Assembly (NCBI GenBank): GCA_035772405.1
Contig: JAYKKM010000047.1
Location: 6,586,001 to 6,650,000, forward strand
Direction of reading: 5' to 3'
DNA: 64,000 nt
DNA from: Chrysogorgia sp. JL179-B06
Taxonomy: Eukaryota; Cnidaria; Anthozoa; Scleralcyonacea; Chrysogorgiidae
Below the pieces are notes generated by a model. The model saw only the letters and a list, made by a program, of their open reading frames with translations, was not told the origin of the DNA and ran no database searches. The position numbers were made by a program, and so were the translations under genes. This document shows positions 42,934 through 51,500 of the stretch, piece by piece; the stretch's first letter is position 1; every line of letters starts with the position of its first letter.

Positions 42934-43884
42934 ATGAGTCTAAACTATGGGTATGAGTCTGACGACCCTCACGATAAAATACTAAAGAGAACGAAAAGAC
43001 ATCTAGACGAAGATCCTAAATTAAGCGCGACCGGCGGAAGGATGTCCGGGCTCATAGACATGCAAGGCTCAGCGATAAAAAACGTAGCAGACCCAGTCGA
43101 TGACTCAGATGCTATCAATAAAATAACTCTAGAGCAATTGCTATCAGGTTTCCTCAAGAGTCAGTCCTACAACATTGTGCTCGACTTCAACGTTAGCACA
43201 CACGCCTTGAAAAACGTGGAATTTCACACCAATGGTTTAAACAAAGTGAAAGCCATTGGTGAAACAAGTAAATTAGTGCAAAACAACTCAACTTATGGTC
43301 CTATTATTGGCATTAACGGTGCAGGCCAAAGTTTTCTATCCCCTGTGTTAACACCACTCCCACTTGAGTCAGGTCTCCATTTTAATTGTCCCAGTATGCA
43401 ATGGTGTGATCTCTCTATTTTTGTTGTGGTGAGGTTACCTATGAGAACCGCTGGGTCAAATTGGGAGACAATTATATCAAACGACGACGGTCAGTGGGAT
43501 AAGTTCATAGGGTACAAGACTGGTATGACCAACGGACTCGCGTATGGTGGCAGCGTCCCAGCAATGGAGAGCATATGCACTATTCCGAGTGGCGTTGACC
43601 TCACAAAAATGCATATGATATCAATACACTGGCAAATGAGTAATTCACACGTCAGGGTCAATAACGTTAAGTCAACCGATTCAGACTTCGTAGCAAATAT
43701 GAAAAAGATAGGCACACCCTATGGAACAATTTTTGGAATACATCGACCAAGAATACCACTCGCACCTTATGCGTACCCATCGTTGATAGAATTCTACGGT
43801 GTGAAAATTGTGAGTGGTTACATGACGAACCGAGACATCATAATCATGGGTGGAGAAATGATGAAGGAATATGGTATAAAGTAA
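42934..43884 (+). CDS. Fibre-like/lectin-fold protein
   Basis: A 316-aa protein. Residues ~35-66 read GRMSGLIDMQGSAIKNVADP followed by DDSDAINKITLEQL. This is the glycine-aspartate-M-G-x-x-I-x-N-V-x-D-P-x-x-x-x-D-A-x-N-K motif of phage and virus tail-fibre shafts. The following ~250 residues alternate beta-strand blocks (LHFNCPSMQWCDLSIFVVVR, WETIISNDDGQWDKFIGY, MHMISIHWQM, FGIHRP, PSLIEFYGVKIVSGYM). This matches the plan of concanavalin A-like (LamG/pentraxin) lectin domains and ends with a typical I-x-E-x-x-x-Y segment. It probably forms a surface spike that binds receptors or glycans. It lies 2 bp after the 490-aa gene and 0 bp before the next gene. Confidence 0.6.
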   Translation: MSLNYGYESDDPHDKILKRTKRHLDEDPKLSATGGRMSGLIDMQGSAIKNVADPVDDSDAINKITLEQLLSGFLKSQSYNIVLDFNVSTHALKNVEFHTNGLNKVKAIGETSKLVQNNSTYGPIIGINGAGQSFLSPVLTPLPLESGLHFNCPSMQWCDLSIFVVVRLPMRTAGSNWETIISNDDGQWDKFIGYKTGMTNGLAYGGSVPAMESICTIPSGVDLTKMHMISIHWQMSNSHVRVNNVKSTDSDFVANMKKIGTPYGTIFGIHRPRIPLAPYAYPSLIEFYGVKIVSGYMTNRDIIIMGGEMMKEYGIK

Positions 43885-44091
43885 ATGGGAGCATGTATTT
43901 CGAGACCTCATGAAACATATAAGATAAATAAGACGACTGACCACATGTTCAAAGCTGGTGGATCATTTGGCCGCGGTGACGTGACTCTCGAGCTCCACGC
44001 TGAGATTGGTATGAGGTCTAAAAAGACTTACGGCAAACCTATTATGTTACCAGAATCAGACACTGTGGGAGTGGTAGAGGACACGACCTAA
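43885..44091 (+). CDS. Small MGACIS protein, probably lipid-anchored
   Basis: A 68-aa product starting MGACISRPHETYKINK. Gly2 followed by Ala-Cys-Ile-Ser is a strong N-myristoylation context with an adjacent cysteine for palmitoylation (inference from general rules). It has a mixed polar body and an acidic tail (ESDTVGVVEDTT). Its ATG directly follows the stop of the fibre-like gene. No homologue was recognised. A membrane-bound assembly or virion factor is plausible. Confidence 0.6.
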   Translation: MGACISRPHETYKINKTTDHMFKAGGSFGRGDVTLELHAEIGMRSKKTYGKPIMLPESDTVGVVEDTT

Positions 44092-44097
44092 GTTATA

Positions 44098-44238
44098 ATG
44101 GGTTGGCTTAGAAAACTGGCTCGCAACATTAGAAACTTTTTCAGACGACGTAGAAAACCGAAGACTAATAAAACATATCTGATGCGTTGGTACACAACAA
44201 ACCAGATCTATAAAAAACCCAACACCCACATTGAGTAG
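44098..44238 (+). CDS. 46-aa basic amphipathic peptide
   Basis: Starts at ATG 44,098 and stops at TAG 44,236-44,238. The N-terminal 20 residues, MGWLRKLARNIRNFFRRRRK, form a hydrophobic/basic amphipathic helix pattern. The rest is polar (TNKTYLMRWYTTNQ). Only 6 bp separate it from the MGACIS gene. Membrane-active or melittin-like small proteins have been proposed in related adintoviruses, and adenovirus protein VI has a comparable amphipathic helix. A membrane-acting or DNA-condensing virion peptide is therefore a reasonable inference, but sequence alone does not prove that it is translated. Confidence 0.5.
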   Translation: MGWLRKLARNIRNFFRRRRKPKTNKTYLMRWYTTNQIYKKPNTHIE

Positions 44239-44265
44239 CTTTTTTGTGGGAGAGACTATATAGCG

Positions 44266-45033
44266 ATGACCTCCGCGATACTCCAACTATTCGATTTCGA
44301 CGGTCATCAAATCACGACGGTTAATCACAATGGCGAAATATGGTTCAAAGCAAAAGAAGTCGCGAGCGCTCTAGGTTATGCTCGACCAAAAGACGCAGTT
44401 AACGATCATGTCGAACCTGATTGTAAAATAAAGATGGAGCAGGCCTCGTTTATCAACGAACTTGGAGCCTACTCGTTGGTGTTCTCAAGTAAAATGGAAC
44501 GTGCGAAACATTTCGGAAGGTGGGTGCACTCAGAAGTCTTACCAAGCATTAGAAAGGGTTTAGCCAACGTTGGTCTCAAACACAACCAGTTTAAAATGAT
44601 CACTGAGTTTGATCTTCACACGAAAGTTGTTGGTTTTCTTAGGAAATATTATCCAGAAGCTATTTTGATAGCTGGGCTTGGTGAGAATCAAGACACTTCT
44701 GCGAAGAGAATAAATTCGTGGAAAAAAGGCTACCAACGTGGAACACCTGACTTGATTATTGCTAATGCAAACCGACAGCGCATTGGGCTTGTGATTGAGT
44801 TCAAGAACCCAGGTGGCACAGGTAAGACATCCAAAGAGCAAGACGAGGTGCTACTCAGATATAAGTCCGCTGGTTATCTAACATTGTTGTGTGACTCGTA
44901 CGACGACGCTATTACTGCGATAATAAAATATTTCTTTGACGTTGGGTTTCAATGTTCCCAGTGTTTTCGTAAATTTAAAAATAAAGCAGCGTTAAGTAAC
45001 CACGAGAGACATTATTGTAAAGAGACTTTTTAG
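44266..45033 (+). CDS. BRO-N / VRR-NUC-like nuclease / zinc-finger fusion
   Basis: A 255-aa protein with three parts. Residues ~5-100 form a BRO-N DNA-binding domain (IWFKAKEVASALGYARPKDA, HSEVLPSIRKGL). Residues ~120-222 look like a VRR-NUC or related PD-(D/E)xK nuclease: GTPDLII (D162), GLVIEFKNP (E178, K180) and SKEQDEVLLRYKSAGYLTLL (Q192), a complete active-site set. Residues 230-251 form a C2H2/C2HC finger (CSQCFRKFKNKAALSNHERH, then YC). Large DNA viruses commonly carry BRO-N proteins that act on replication or transcription; the nuclease fusion suggests DNA processing. ACTATATAGCG precedes the ATG. The region around its stop is duplicated downstream. Confidence 0.75.
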   Translation: MTSAILQLFDFDGHQITTVNHNGEIWFKAKEVASALGYARPKDAVNDHVEPDCKIKMEQASFINELGAYSLVFSSKMERAKHFGRWVHSEVLPSIRKGLANVGLKHNQFKMITEFDLHTKVVGFLRKYYPEAILIAGLGENQDTSAKRINSWKKGYQRGTPDLIIANANRQRIGLVIEFKNPGGTGKTSKEQDEVLLRYKSAGYLTLLCDSYDDAITAIIKYFFDVGFQCSQCFRKFKNKAALSNHERHYCKETF

Positions 45034-45390
45034 ACAACGAGTAATGAGTCGAATTAGCGCTCGTTCTTGTTGTTGAGACGACGCTCGAAGTGACAACTGC
45101 TCTAGCATTTTTTAAAGATGTTTTTAACTTGATAAAAATATCTGCGAAACTTTCTCTCAATGAAAATGTTTGTGGAACTCTCTTTATTTCACAAACCCTC
45201 TGGCTATTGTAAAGAAACTTTTTAGACAATGAGTAGTGAGTCGAATTAGCGACCACTCTTGTTGTTGAGACGATGTTTAAAGTGACAACTGTTCTAGCAT
45301 TTTTAAAAGACGTTTTTAACTCAATAAAAATATCTGCGAAACTTTCTCTCAATGAAAATATTTGTGGAACCTTCTAACCATTGTGTGATG
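45012..45390 (+). repeat. 192-bp tandem duplication after the BRO-N gene
   Basis: TTGTAAAGAGACTTTTTAGA starts at 45,015 and its partner TTGTAAAGAAACTTTTTAGA at 45,207. The first includes the stop codon of the BRO-N fusion gene. Units share GTTGTTGAGACGA, GTGACAACTG and ATCTGCGAAACTTTCTCTCA. The minus-strand reading frame through it is a by-product of the repeat. Confidence 0.88.
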
Positions 45391-45494
45391 CGTGACTAAT
45401 TTTATGTGTGCGTGAAAAAATGTTTCTATGAGACATTGGACGCTTCATGTGACCAATGTATAAATTTAAAAAAGTGGGGTATCCGAGAACACCC

Positions 45495-46067
45495 TTAATT
45501 TTGTGTGGAAGGATGATGACGTCTGCACACTGCGCGATATTGCTCAGCACCACCAACGAATGATGGTCCTGGGTTATATCTCCAATTGAATGGCGCTTCA
45601 ACAGTTGTTCCGCGAGTGTCACGACAAACAGCACAGTACGCTTTTAGAAACGTGATGTCGTCCGCCATTGGGAAGAGTGTGTCGAGTTCACCAAGTCTTT
45701 TTAAGTGCTCTGTTGCTATGAGACCACAAATAATGACGTGAATGCCAGCTTTGATGTAGCCACGAATAACTGGAAGTAGATCAGAGTACCAATGGCCTTC
45801 ATCAATTCCGATGACGTCAACGTCAGCTAGTTTGGAAGAACTCGGAAGGTTGGTGATTAACTTCGCAGGTAAACTGTCTGATCCAACAACAATGGTCTGA
45901 CGATGTGTGGAGAACGCGTGGTCGGTTCGCCTAGTGTCACCTGTGTTGTTCATGTAAAGGACTCTAAGTCCTGATTTACTTAACGCGACTAACCTGCGGA
46001 GAGTCTCTGTTGTTTTTCCTGCAAACATGGGACCAATCACAATTTCTAGTTTACCAACTTTCTTCAT
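45495..46067 (-). CDS. tk: Thymidine kinase, type II
   Basis: From the Met at 46,067 the protein is 190 aa. It has a P-loop GPMFAGKT (residues 12-19), IDEGHWYSDL (88-97) in place of the usual D-E-x-Q-F catalytic motif, a zinc pair CAVC (145-148), the lasso region NPGPSFVGGAEQY and a second zinc ligand set CRRHH (181-185). This is the tetrameric thymidine kinase fold that phosphorylates thymidine to dTMP in the salvage pathway. The upstream Met at 46,121 would overlap the neighbouring zinc-finger gene, and GGTATAGTAATC directly precedes 46,067, so the shorter start is chosen. The gene is minus strand inside a plus-strand block. It would raise dTTP for replication in non-dividing cells. Confidence 0.88.
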   Translation of the reverse strand: MKKVGKLEIVIGPMFAGKTTETLRRLVALSKSGLRVLYMNNTGDTRRTDHAFSTHRQTIVVGSDSLPAKLITNLPSSSKLADVDVIGIDEGHWYSDLLPVIRGYIKAGIHVIICGLIATEHLKRLGELDTLFPMADDITFLKAYCAVCRDTRGTTVEAPFNWRYNPGPSFVGGAEQYRAVCRRHHPSTQN

Positions 46068-46785
46068 GATTACTATACCTCCAGAGAAATGTTCTCTCCT
46101 GTTGCGGCAACTGCTGTTCATTGTTAAATATCCGCTGAAGCTCTAAGTTTTTAAGGTGGGACTGCGAGCTCTCGTGTCTTGAGCGATGCATGGGGCTAGT
46201 GATGTCCATACCACATGGGTAGCACGTGTACGACTCTACACCACTCATAGAGTACTGGTGGATAGGTGACCTTATGTGGTCGTCGATGCCGTCCGCACTC
46301 ACTATATCGTAGCACCCCGCCACACAGGCGTTAACGTCGCGGTTTTTGGCGAGCTCTATCCACGCTTTGATTTTGGTTGGGCGTGGTTTCCATAGAAAGG
46401 TCGCTACGAACACTTCGAGGAAATTGCCGAGTAATGTAGCGGTGGACTCACGAGGATTGTTCAAGTAGACACCACCCGCTAACATGAGGTATTTGAATGG
46501 TGAGTAACACCACACAGGGATCATTCTAGCTAAGACGTTAGCCATCTCGTTGGCTTCATCTTCTTGAAGATTGATCCAAGCGATGTGAAGATACTTCGTA
46601 AAGGAAATCTTAGAACTATGTCCTCTTAACAACCCTTCGCCTCTGGGGTCGAACAACGTGTATATTGACAAGTACTCTTTTAAGACGTCGGGTCCAGAGG
46701 CGCCTTGTGGGATAGACACGTTGATAAAGTCTTCTCTCCGCATGTGGACAAGATCTGCTTCGCTAACCTCTCGGGCTTGAGTCAT
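46051..46785 (-). CDS. Zinc-finger protein of unknown role, 244 aa
   Basis: Start at 46,785 (MTQAREVSEADLVHMRREDF), directly preceded by GAGGTATAGTATA, matching the leader of the kinase gene; the longer frame from 46,923 runs antisense through the next gene and is unlikely. The middle is helical with tryptophan-rich stretches (YLHIAWINLQEDEANEMANV, ARMIPVWCYSPFKYLMLAGG, KIKAWIELAKNRDVNAC). The C-terminus has YTCYPCGMDITSPMHRSRHE followed by SSQSHL, a C2H2-type zinc finger. Its last bases overlap the thymidine kinase start by 17 bp. No family was recognised. Confidence 0.65.
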   Translation of the reverse strand: MTQAREVSEADLVHMRREDFINVSIPQGASGPDVLKEYLSIYTLFDPRGEGLLRGHSSKISFTKYLHIAWINLQEDEANEMANVLARMIPVWCYSPFKYLMLAGGVYLNNPRESTATLLGNFLEVFVATFLWKPRPTKIKAWIELAKNRDVNACVAGCYDIVSADGIDDHIRSPIHQYSMSGVESYTCYPCGMDITSPMHRSRHESSQSHLKNLELQRIFNNEQQLPQQERTFLWRYSNHEESW

Positions 46786-46889
46786 TATACTATACCTCAT
46801 TTTTAGTGCGTTTGATCTGGGACTGTGAGATACCTGTGAGGTCAACTGTGAGATACCTGTGAGTAAGATAACACGTGATAGTGTATTAG

Positions 46890-47237
46890 ATGGCTGAAGA
46901 CTCACAGACGGCTGTTGAATCAAAGATCACAGCTGATGTGAAAAGTGTTAAGGTGAAGGACCCAAAACGCGTCGCTGCTGGTAAGAAGTTGGCTGAGATA
47001 TCGAAAGCTGCGAAAGAAAAGAAAATGCGTGAAATGATAGTCAACGAAGAACGGGGTAGTGAGTGGAGCTATGGTTACATTGTTGGAACACTTGGTGTTA
47101 TCATTGCTGGTGCTTCGTTATGGTACACAATTAGCAGTGAAAAAGAAACACGATTAGAACCTGTGAGTACTGCAGCACCACCCGCGTCAGAAAATCGTAG
47201 AACTTGTCGTCCAGCGTTAGACACATTTGACTCTTGA
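46890..47237 (+). CDS. Small single-pass membrane protein, 115 aa
   Basis: Starts MAEDSQTAVESKITADVKSV, with a Lys/Ala-rich cytosolic-type half, then a membrane segment YGYIVGTLGVIIAGASLWYT at residues ~61-80 and a Pro/Ser tail. It is divergent from the 46,785 gene with about 105 bp between starts. GTGATAGTGTATTAG precedes the ATG. No family recognised. It is the first of three membrane genes in a row. Confidence 0.65.
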   Translation: MAEDSQTAVESKITADVKSVKVKDPKRVAAGKKLAEISKAAKEKKMREMIVNEERGSEWSYGYIVGTLGVIIAGASLWYTISSEKETRLEPVSTAAPPASENRRTCRPALDTFDS

Positions 47238-47252
47238 ACAAAACACACGACA

Positions 47253-47495
47253 ATGTATATGGCTGCGATCGATCGAAAAGAACTTATGAACGAATTGTAC
47301 GACGCGCTACTTGTTACGACTGGTGCTGTGGTAGTGAGTATGATTTCTAAAAGGGCTTTGGGGGAACCATTAGGAACGCCAGAGACAGTCAGAGGCACAG
47401 TGAAACTTGCTGCAGCTGTTGGTGTAGGAACGTTGCTAGTAAAATGGGCGCAATCGAAAAAGTGGATACCGACAGATCCATTCAAATCAACGTAA
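47253..47495 (+). CDS. Small membrane protein, 80 aa
   Basis: Starts at 47,253 (MYMAAIDRKELM), or at the Met at 47,259. Two hydrophobic stretches occur: ALLVTTGAVVVSMIS (~19-33) and VKLAAAVGVGTLLVKWA (~50-66), with a Lys/Trp end. It lies 15 bp after the previous gene and 4 bp before the next. No family recognised; a virion-membrane component is possible. Confidence 0.6.
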   Translation: MYMAAIDRKELMNELYDALLVTTGAVVVSMISKRALGEPLGTPETVRGTVKLAAAVGVGTLLVKWAQSKKWIPTDPFKST

Positions 47496-47499
47496 GTTA

Positions 47500-47919
47500 A
47501 TGGTGAGTGTTGTGGCTGGAGGGATTTTTAATGCGATAGCTTTTGCAGGCGCTGGTTTTATGTTTTCAAAGTTTAATCACACAGGCTATGAAACTGAGAT
47601 GAAAAGGCACAACCATGCGTTGGAACAGTTAGCCAGTGCGAAAGAAGTGTGGTATGAGAATGAGGTCGCTAAGAAAGATCAGATTCAGCGTTTGCGACAA
47701 CAGCTCTCTGATGCTAATGCTGACATCAATGACACAAACCACGCGTTGGAAGAACTTAGAAGCGTAATGACCATACAGTACAGCGGACGAGTGTTCACTA
47801 ACCTCCCGAAGATTGCGGATTACTACCAACCGAGTGCGGAAATGAAGGATTACCAATTGTTGTTTGTTAGCGCGTTAGGTTTGGGTAGTGGAATAGCGGT
47901 GTGGGTACTCACTCGATAA
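47500..47919 (+). CDS. Coiled-coil protein with terminal membrane segments, 139 aa
   Basis: The N-terminus is hydrophobic (VVAGGIFNAIAFAGAGFMFS), then a heptad-rich coil (ALEQLASAKEVWYENEVAKK and RLRQQLSDANADINDTNHAL), and finally a second membrane segment LLFVSALGLGSGIAVWVLTR. The plan, two membrane anchors joined by a coiled coil, suggests a membrane-remodelling or spanning structural protein. No homologue recognised. Confidence 0.65.
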   Translation: MVSVVAGGIFNAIAFAGAGFMFSKFNHTGYETEMKRHNHALEQLASAKEVWYENEVAKKDQIQRLRQQLSDANADINDTNHALEELRSVMTIQYSGRVFTNLPKIADYYQPSAEMKDYQLLFVSALGLGSGIAVWVLTR

Positions 47920-47944
47920 AAAAAATGTTGGAGTAGTATAAGTG

Positions 47945-48502
47945 ATGGACAAACTTATGAGGCAGATGAGGTTTGGTTTGACAATTGATGAGATCGCAAA
48001 TGAGACGCAAATTGAGTGTGGAGGCACCTCTAGGCTCTACTACTGCTTGGATTGTGACGTTGTGAAAAACATGACTGAGTGCGGTGGGTACGCATGTCCA
48101 AAGTGTGGCGACATCGAATGGGGTTACACTCAGAGCTATAGCGACATGAGACTCACACGACCAAAAAGCGTTCACAAACGGTCTTGGTGGATGGGGAGGA
48201 GACTACGGAACGTTGTGAAGTATGAGCACCTTGAGTTGATAAAAGAGGACTTCTTGAAAGTTGTCAACGTGTTGTACTCATGCAATTTGATAAAGGGTAG
48301 AAACGTTAGCAGATATGGATACTACATTATTAGGTTGTGTCATAGAAGACAATTCGAGACACTTGAGAAGGTGTCAGACCTTAAAGACGGAAAGGTGAAA
48401 GAGAAGTTTGACAACAATCTGTTTGGGGTGGTGTATCCAAAGTTGGGATGGTGCGAAAGTGGTGATCGTTATTACAACGAGTGGCTTAGGAAAAAAATAT
48501 AA
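47945..48502 (+). CDS. Zinc-ribbon protein, possible VLTF3-like late transcription factor
   Basis: Starts at 47,942 with MM or at 47,945, the choice here. A zinc ribbon of form CLDC-x13-CPKC lies near residues 35-55 of the longer form. It is followed by WWMGRRLRNVVKYEHLELIK and a helical region, then RYGYYIIRLCHRRQFETLEK and a VVYPKLGW ending. The order (ribbon, Y/W-rich segment, Y-x-Y-x-I-x-x-L-C repeat, P-K-L-x-W end) resembles VLTF3-like factors found in nucleocytoplasmic large DNA viruses and some polinto-like viruses, which switch on late genes. The resemblance is weak by eye. It lies 18 bp upstream of PolB in the same direction. Confidence 0.55.
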   Translation: MDKLMRQMRFGLTIDEIANETQIECGGTSRLYYCLDCDVVKNMTECGGYACPKCGDIEWGYTQSYSDMRLTRPKSVHKRSWWMGRRLRNVVKYEHLELIKEDFLKVVNVLYSCNLIKGRNVSRYGYYIIRLCHRRQFETLEKVSDLKDGKVKEKFDNNLFGVVYPKLGWCESGDRYYNEWLRKKI

Positions 48503-48520
48503 GTGTAGTATATAGAAGCC

Positions 48521-51500
48521 ATGGGTGACGTCGCTAGAACTGGTGCAGCTGTTGTAAATCCGCTAACAGGTAGAGCAGTCAACGTTCATGGGCGAGTCTA
48601 CAATCAACTTGTTAGAGATGGTGTTTTTAGCGACACGACAAATGCAACTATTGTTAATCCGCTGACAAACAGACGAGTTAACGTTGGCAGTCGGACACAC
48701 AACCGTCTCGTCAGAAACCAGGAGGCACAACCCACAGTCGAAGACCATAGCCCACGGCTGTTGGATCGAGCACTGAGAGGGTTCGCAAGGTCTTATGGAG
48801 TTGAGGTGGTTAACGACAGAGACATCAATCAGGTGAACGGTAGTAGAAGCGTTGTCATTAATCTTTTGAGACGTGAACTAGGTGAGACCAACGGAATGAA
48901 AGTGGTAGAGACAGTTAAGGTCACTTTTGAGAAGGCTTTAGAACTCAATAAGACCACATACAAAACTGCCTACTTTAACAGCGAGACGTTCGTCGTCATT
49001 AACGAGCGTGACATTGAAGGTGTTGCCAACCGCGGATCGGAACAGATCTTGACGCGGATAGCTGGGTGGTTATCTGAGGGGTCTGGATGGACTATCGACA
49101 AAATAGACGCACACTACGTTAATATCGCTATTTATAGACCTTTGAATGGGAGTAGCTACATTGCGTTGCCAAAGGAGCTGCGCAATAGTAAGAAGGGTTT
49201 GATAAATGTAAATAACGAGGGTGACAACAAGTGTTTTAGATGGTGTCACCTAGCGCATAAGTTCCCTGTTGGAAAAAACTCTGATAGAACGTCAAAGTAT
49301 GCCAGACATGTCAGTGAGTTGAATTATGATGGAATTAACTTCCCAGTCACACTCAAAGATTACAACAAGATCGAAAAGGCTAACCAAATTAGCATCAACG
49401 TTTTTGGGTATGAAAATAAGCAGCCATTCCCTGTGTATGTTTCTAAGGAAGTGTACCCTGACCACATGGACCTATTGTTGATAACTAATGACGTGGGCAA
49501 CAAGCACTATGTGTACATTCGCGATTTCAACAAGTTCATGTATCGCCAGACAGAGCATAAGGCGAGAAAGCACTTTTGTAGATATTGCATGCAGTGTTTT
49601 ACCCGAGAGGACGTGCTTGAAAGTCACATTGAAGTATGTTTGGTCATCAATGGGAAGCAAGCTATTAAAATGCCGCAAAAAGGTGCGAAAGTGAAATATG
49701 AGAATTTTAGTAGGCAGCTAAACGTACCATTTGTGGTGTATGCAGACTTCGAGGCTATCACACAGAAGGTGTGCACAGCGACACCGTCAAGCGAGTGTAG
49801 CTACACAAATGCCTACCAGAGGCACGTTGACTGTGGTTATGGGTATAAATTGGTTTGTTGCTACGACGACGAGTATAGTAAGCCAGTAAAAGTGTACCGC
49901 GGTGAAAATGCAGTCAACAAGTTCATTGGGGAGATGTTAGAAATTGTTGAGTATTGTAGAGAAATATCTGAGAGTCATTTTAACAAAGAAATTATAATGA
50001 CTGACGACGATAGACAAGACTTTGACGAGGCTAAAAGCTGTCACATTTGCAGTGTTGAGTACACTAGCGCTGACGTTAGAGTGAGAGACCACTGTCACGT
50101 GTCAGGTAAGTACAGAGGGTCTGCACATCGTGAGTGTAACGTGAACTTTAAGTTGACTGATAAAATCCCTGTGATCTTTCATAACTTACGCGGTTACGAT
50201 AGCCATTTCATTATGCAGGAGATTGGCAAGTTTGGTCAAGACATAAATGTGATACCGAACAACATGGAGAAGTACATGGCGTTCATGCTTGGAAAAAACT
50301 TGGTATTCTTGGACAGCTTTCAGTTCATGAGTAGTGGTCTAGACAACTTGGTGAAGAACCTACCAAGAGACGCTTTCAAATACACGTCAGAAGTGTTTCG
50401 TGAAACAGGGTTGGCACTAATGTCAAGAAAGGGGGTCTACCCCTATGATTATATGGACTCCTTTGAAAAATTTGATGAAAGCGAGTTACCCTCTAAAAAA
50501 GACTTTTACAGCGTTCTGAATGATGAAGATATTACGGAAGAAATGCACGAGCGCGCTTGCGATGTGTGGGACTACTTTGATGTTAAAAATATGGGTGGGT
50601 ATCACGACCTGTATTTGAAAAGCGATGTGCTCTTGCTCGCTGATGTTTTTGAGAACTTTAGAAAGACATGTCATCGCGAGTATAAATTAGACCCGTGTCA
50701 CTATTTCACATCACCTGGATTGGCTTGGGATGCCATGTTAAAGATGACTGGAGTAGAACTCGAATTATTGTCCGACATTGACATGTTCCAGTTCGTAGAA
50801 TTAGGTATGCGTGGCGGTGTTAGCTACATTTGTAACAGACATGGTGTGGCGAATAATAAATACATGGAGGGGTATGACAAAGCGCAAGAGTCGAAGTATT
50901 TGATGTACCTTGATGCCAACAATTTGTATGGATGGGCAATGAGTCAAAGTTTACCTACGGGCGGCTTCAAGTGGTTGACTGAGAAAGAAATAAAAAAAGT
51001 TAATCTACACGACTATCACAACGATAGTAAAAAGGGCTTACTGCTCGAAGTCGACTTGGAGTATCCAGACCATTTGCATGACCTACATAACGATTACCCA
51101 TTGGCTCCTGAGAAGATGGAGATAACCGTTGACATGTTGTCGGAGTACTGCACGAAAATTAAAAATAAGTTTAATGTGAGTGTTGGTGGTGTGAAGAAGC
51201 TGGTGACTAATTTGATGAACAAAAAAAAGTATGTGTGTCACTATAAAAATCTGCAGTTGTATGTGGATCTTGGATTGAAAATCAAAAAGGTGCATAGGGT
51301 CCTACAGTTTGACCAGTCCAAGTGGTTGGGTAAGTACATCGACTTTAACACAGTCAAAAGAACTGTGGCTAAGAACGCTTTTGAGAAGGACTTCTTCAAG
51401 TTGATGAATAACAGTGTGTTTGGAAAAACGATGGAAAATTTGAGGAAGCGTGTGGACGTGAGATTAGTGACCACTAGGAGGAAATTTAAAAAGCTTGTCT

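Noticed and set aside
44975..45352. 125-codon minus-strand frame with internal repeats
   Set aside because: Produced by the 192-bp tandem duplication; the repeated peptide reflects the DNA repeat and has no domain.
46068..46121. Upstream start for thymidine kinase at 46,121
   Set aside because: The extra 18 residues are unlike the family N-terminus, overlap the neighbouring gene further, and the promoter-like sequence precedes 46,067.
46786..46923. N-terminal extension of the zinc-finger gene to 46,923
   Set aside because: It runs antisense through the start of the plus-strand membrane gene, and GTATAGTATA lies directly before the Met at 46,785, matching the neighbouring gene start.
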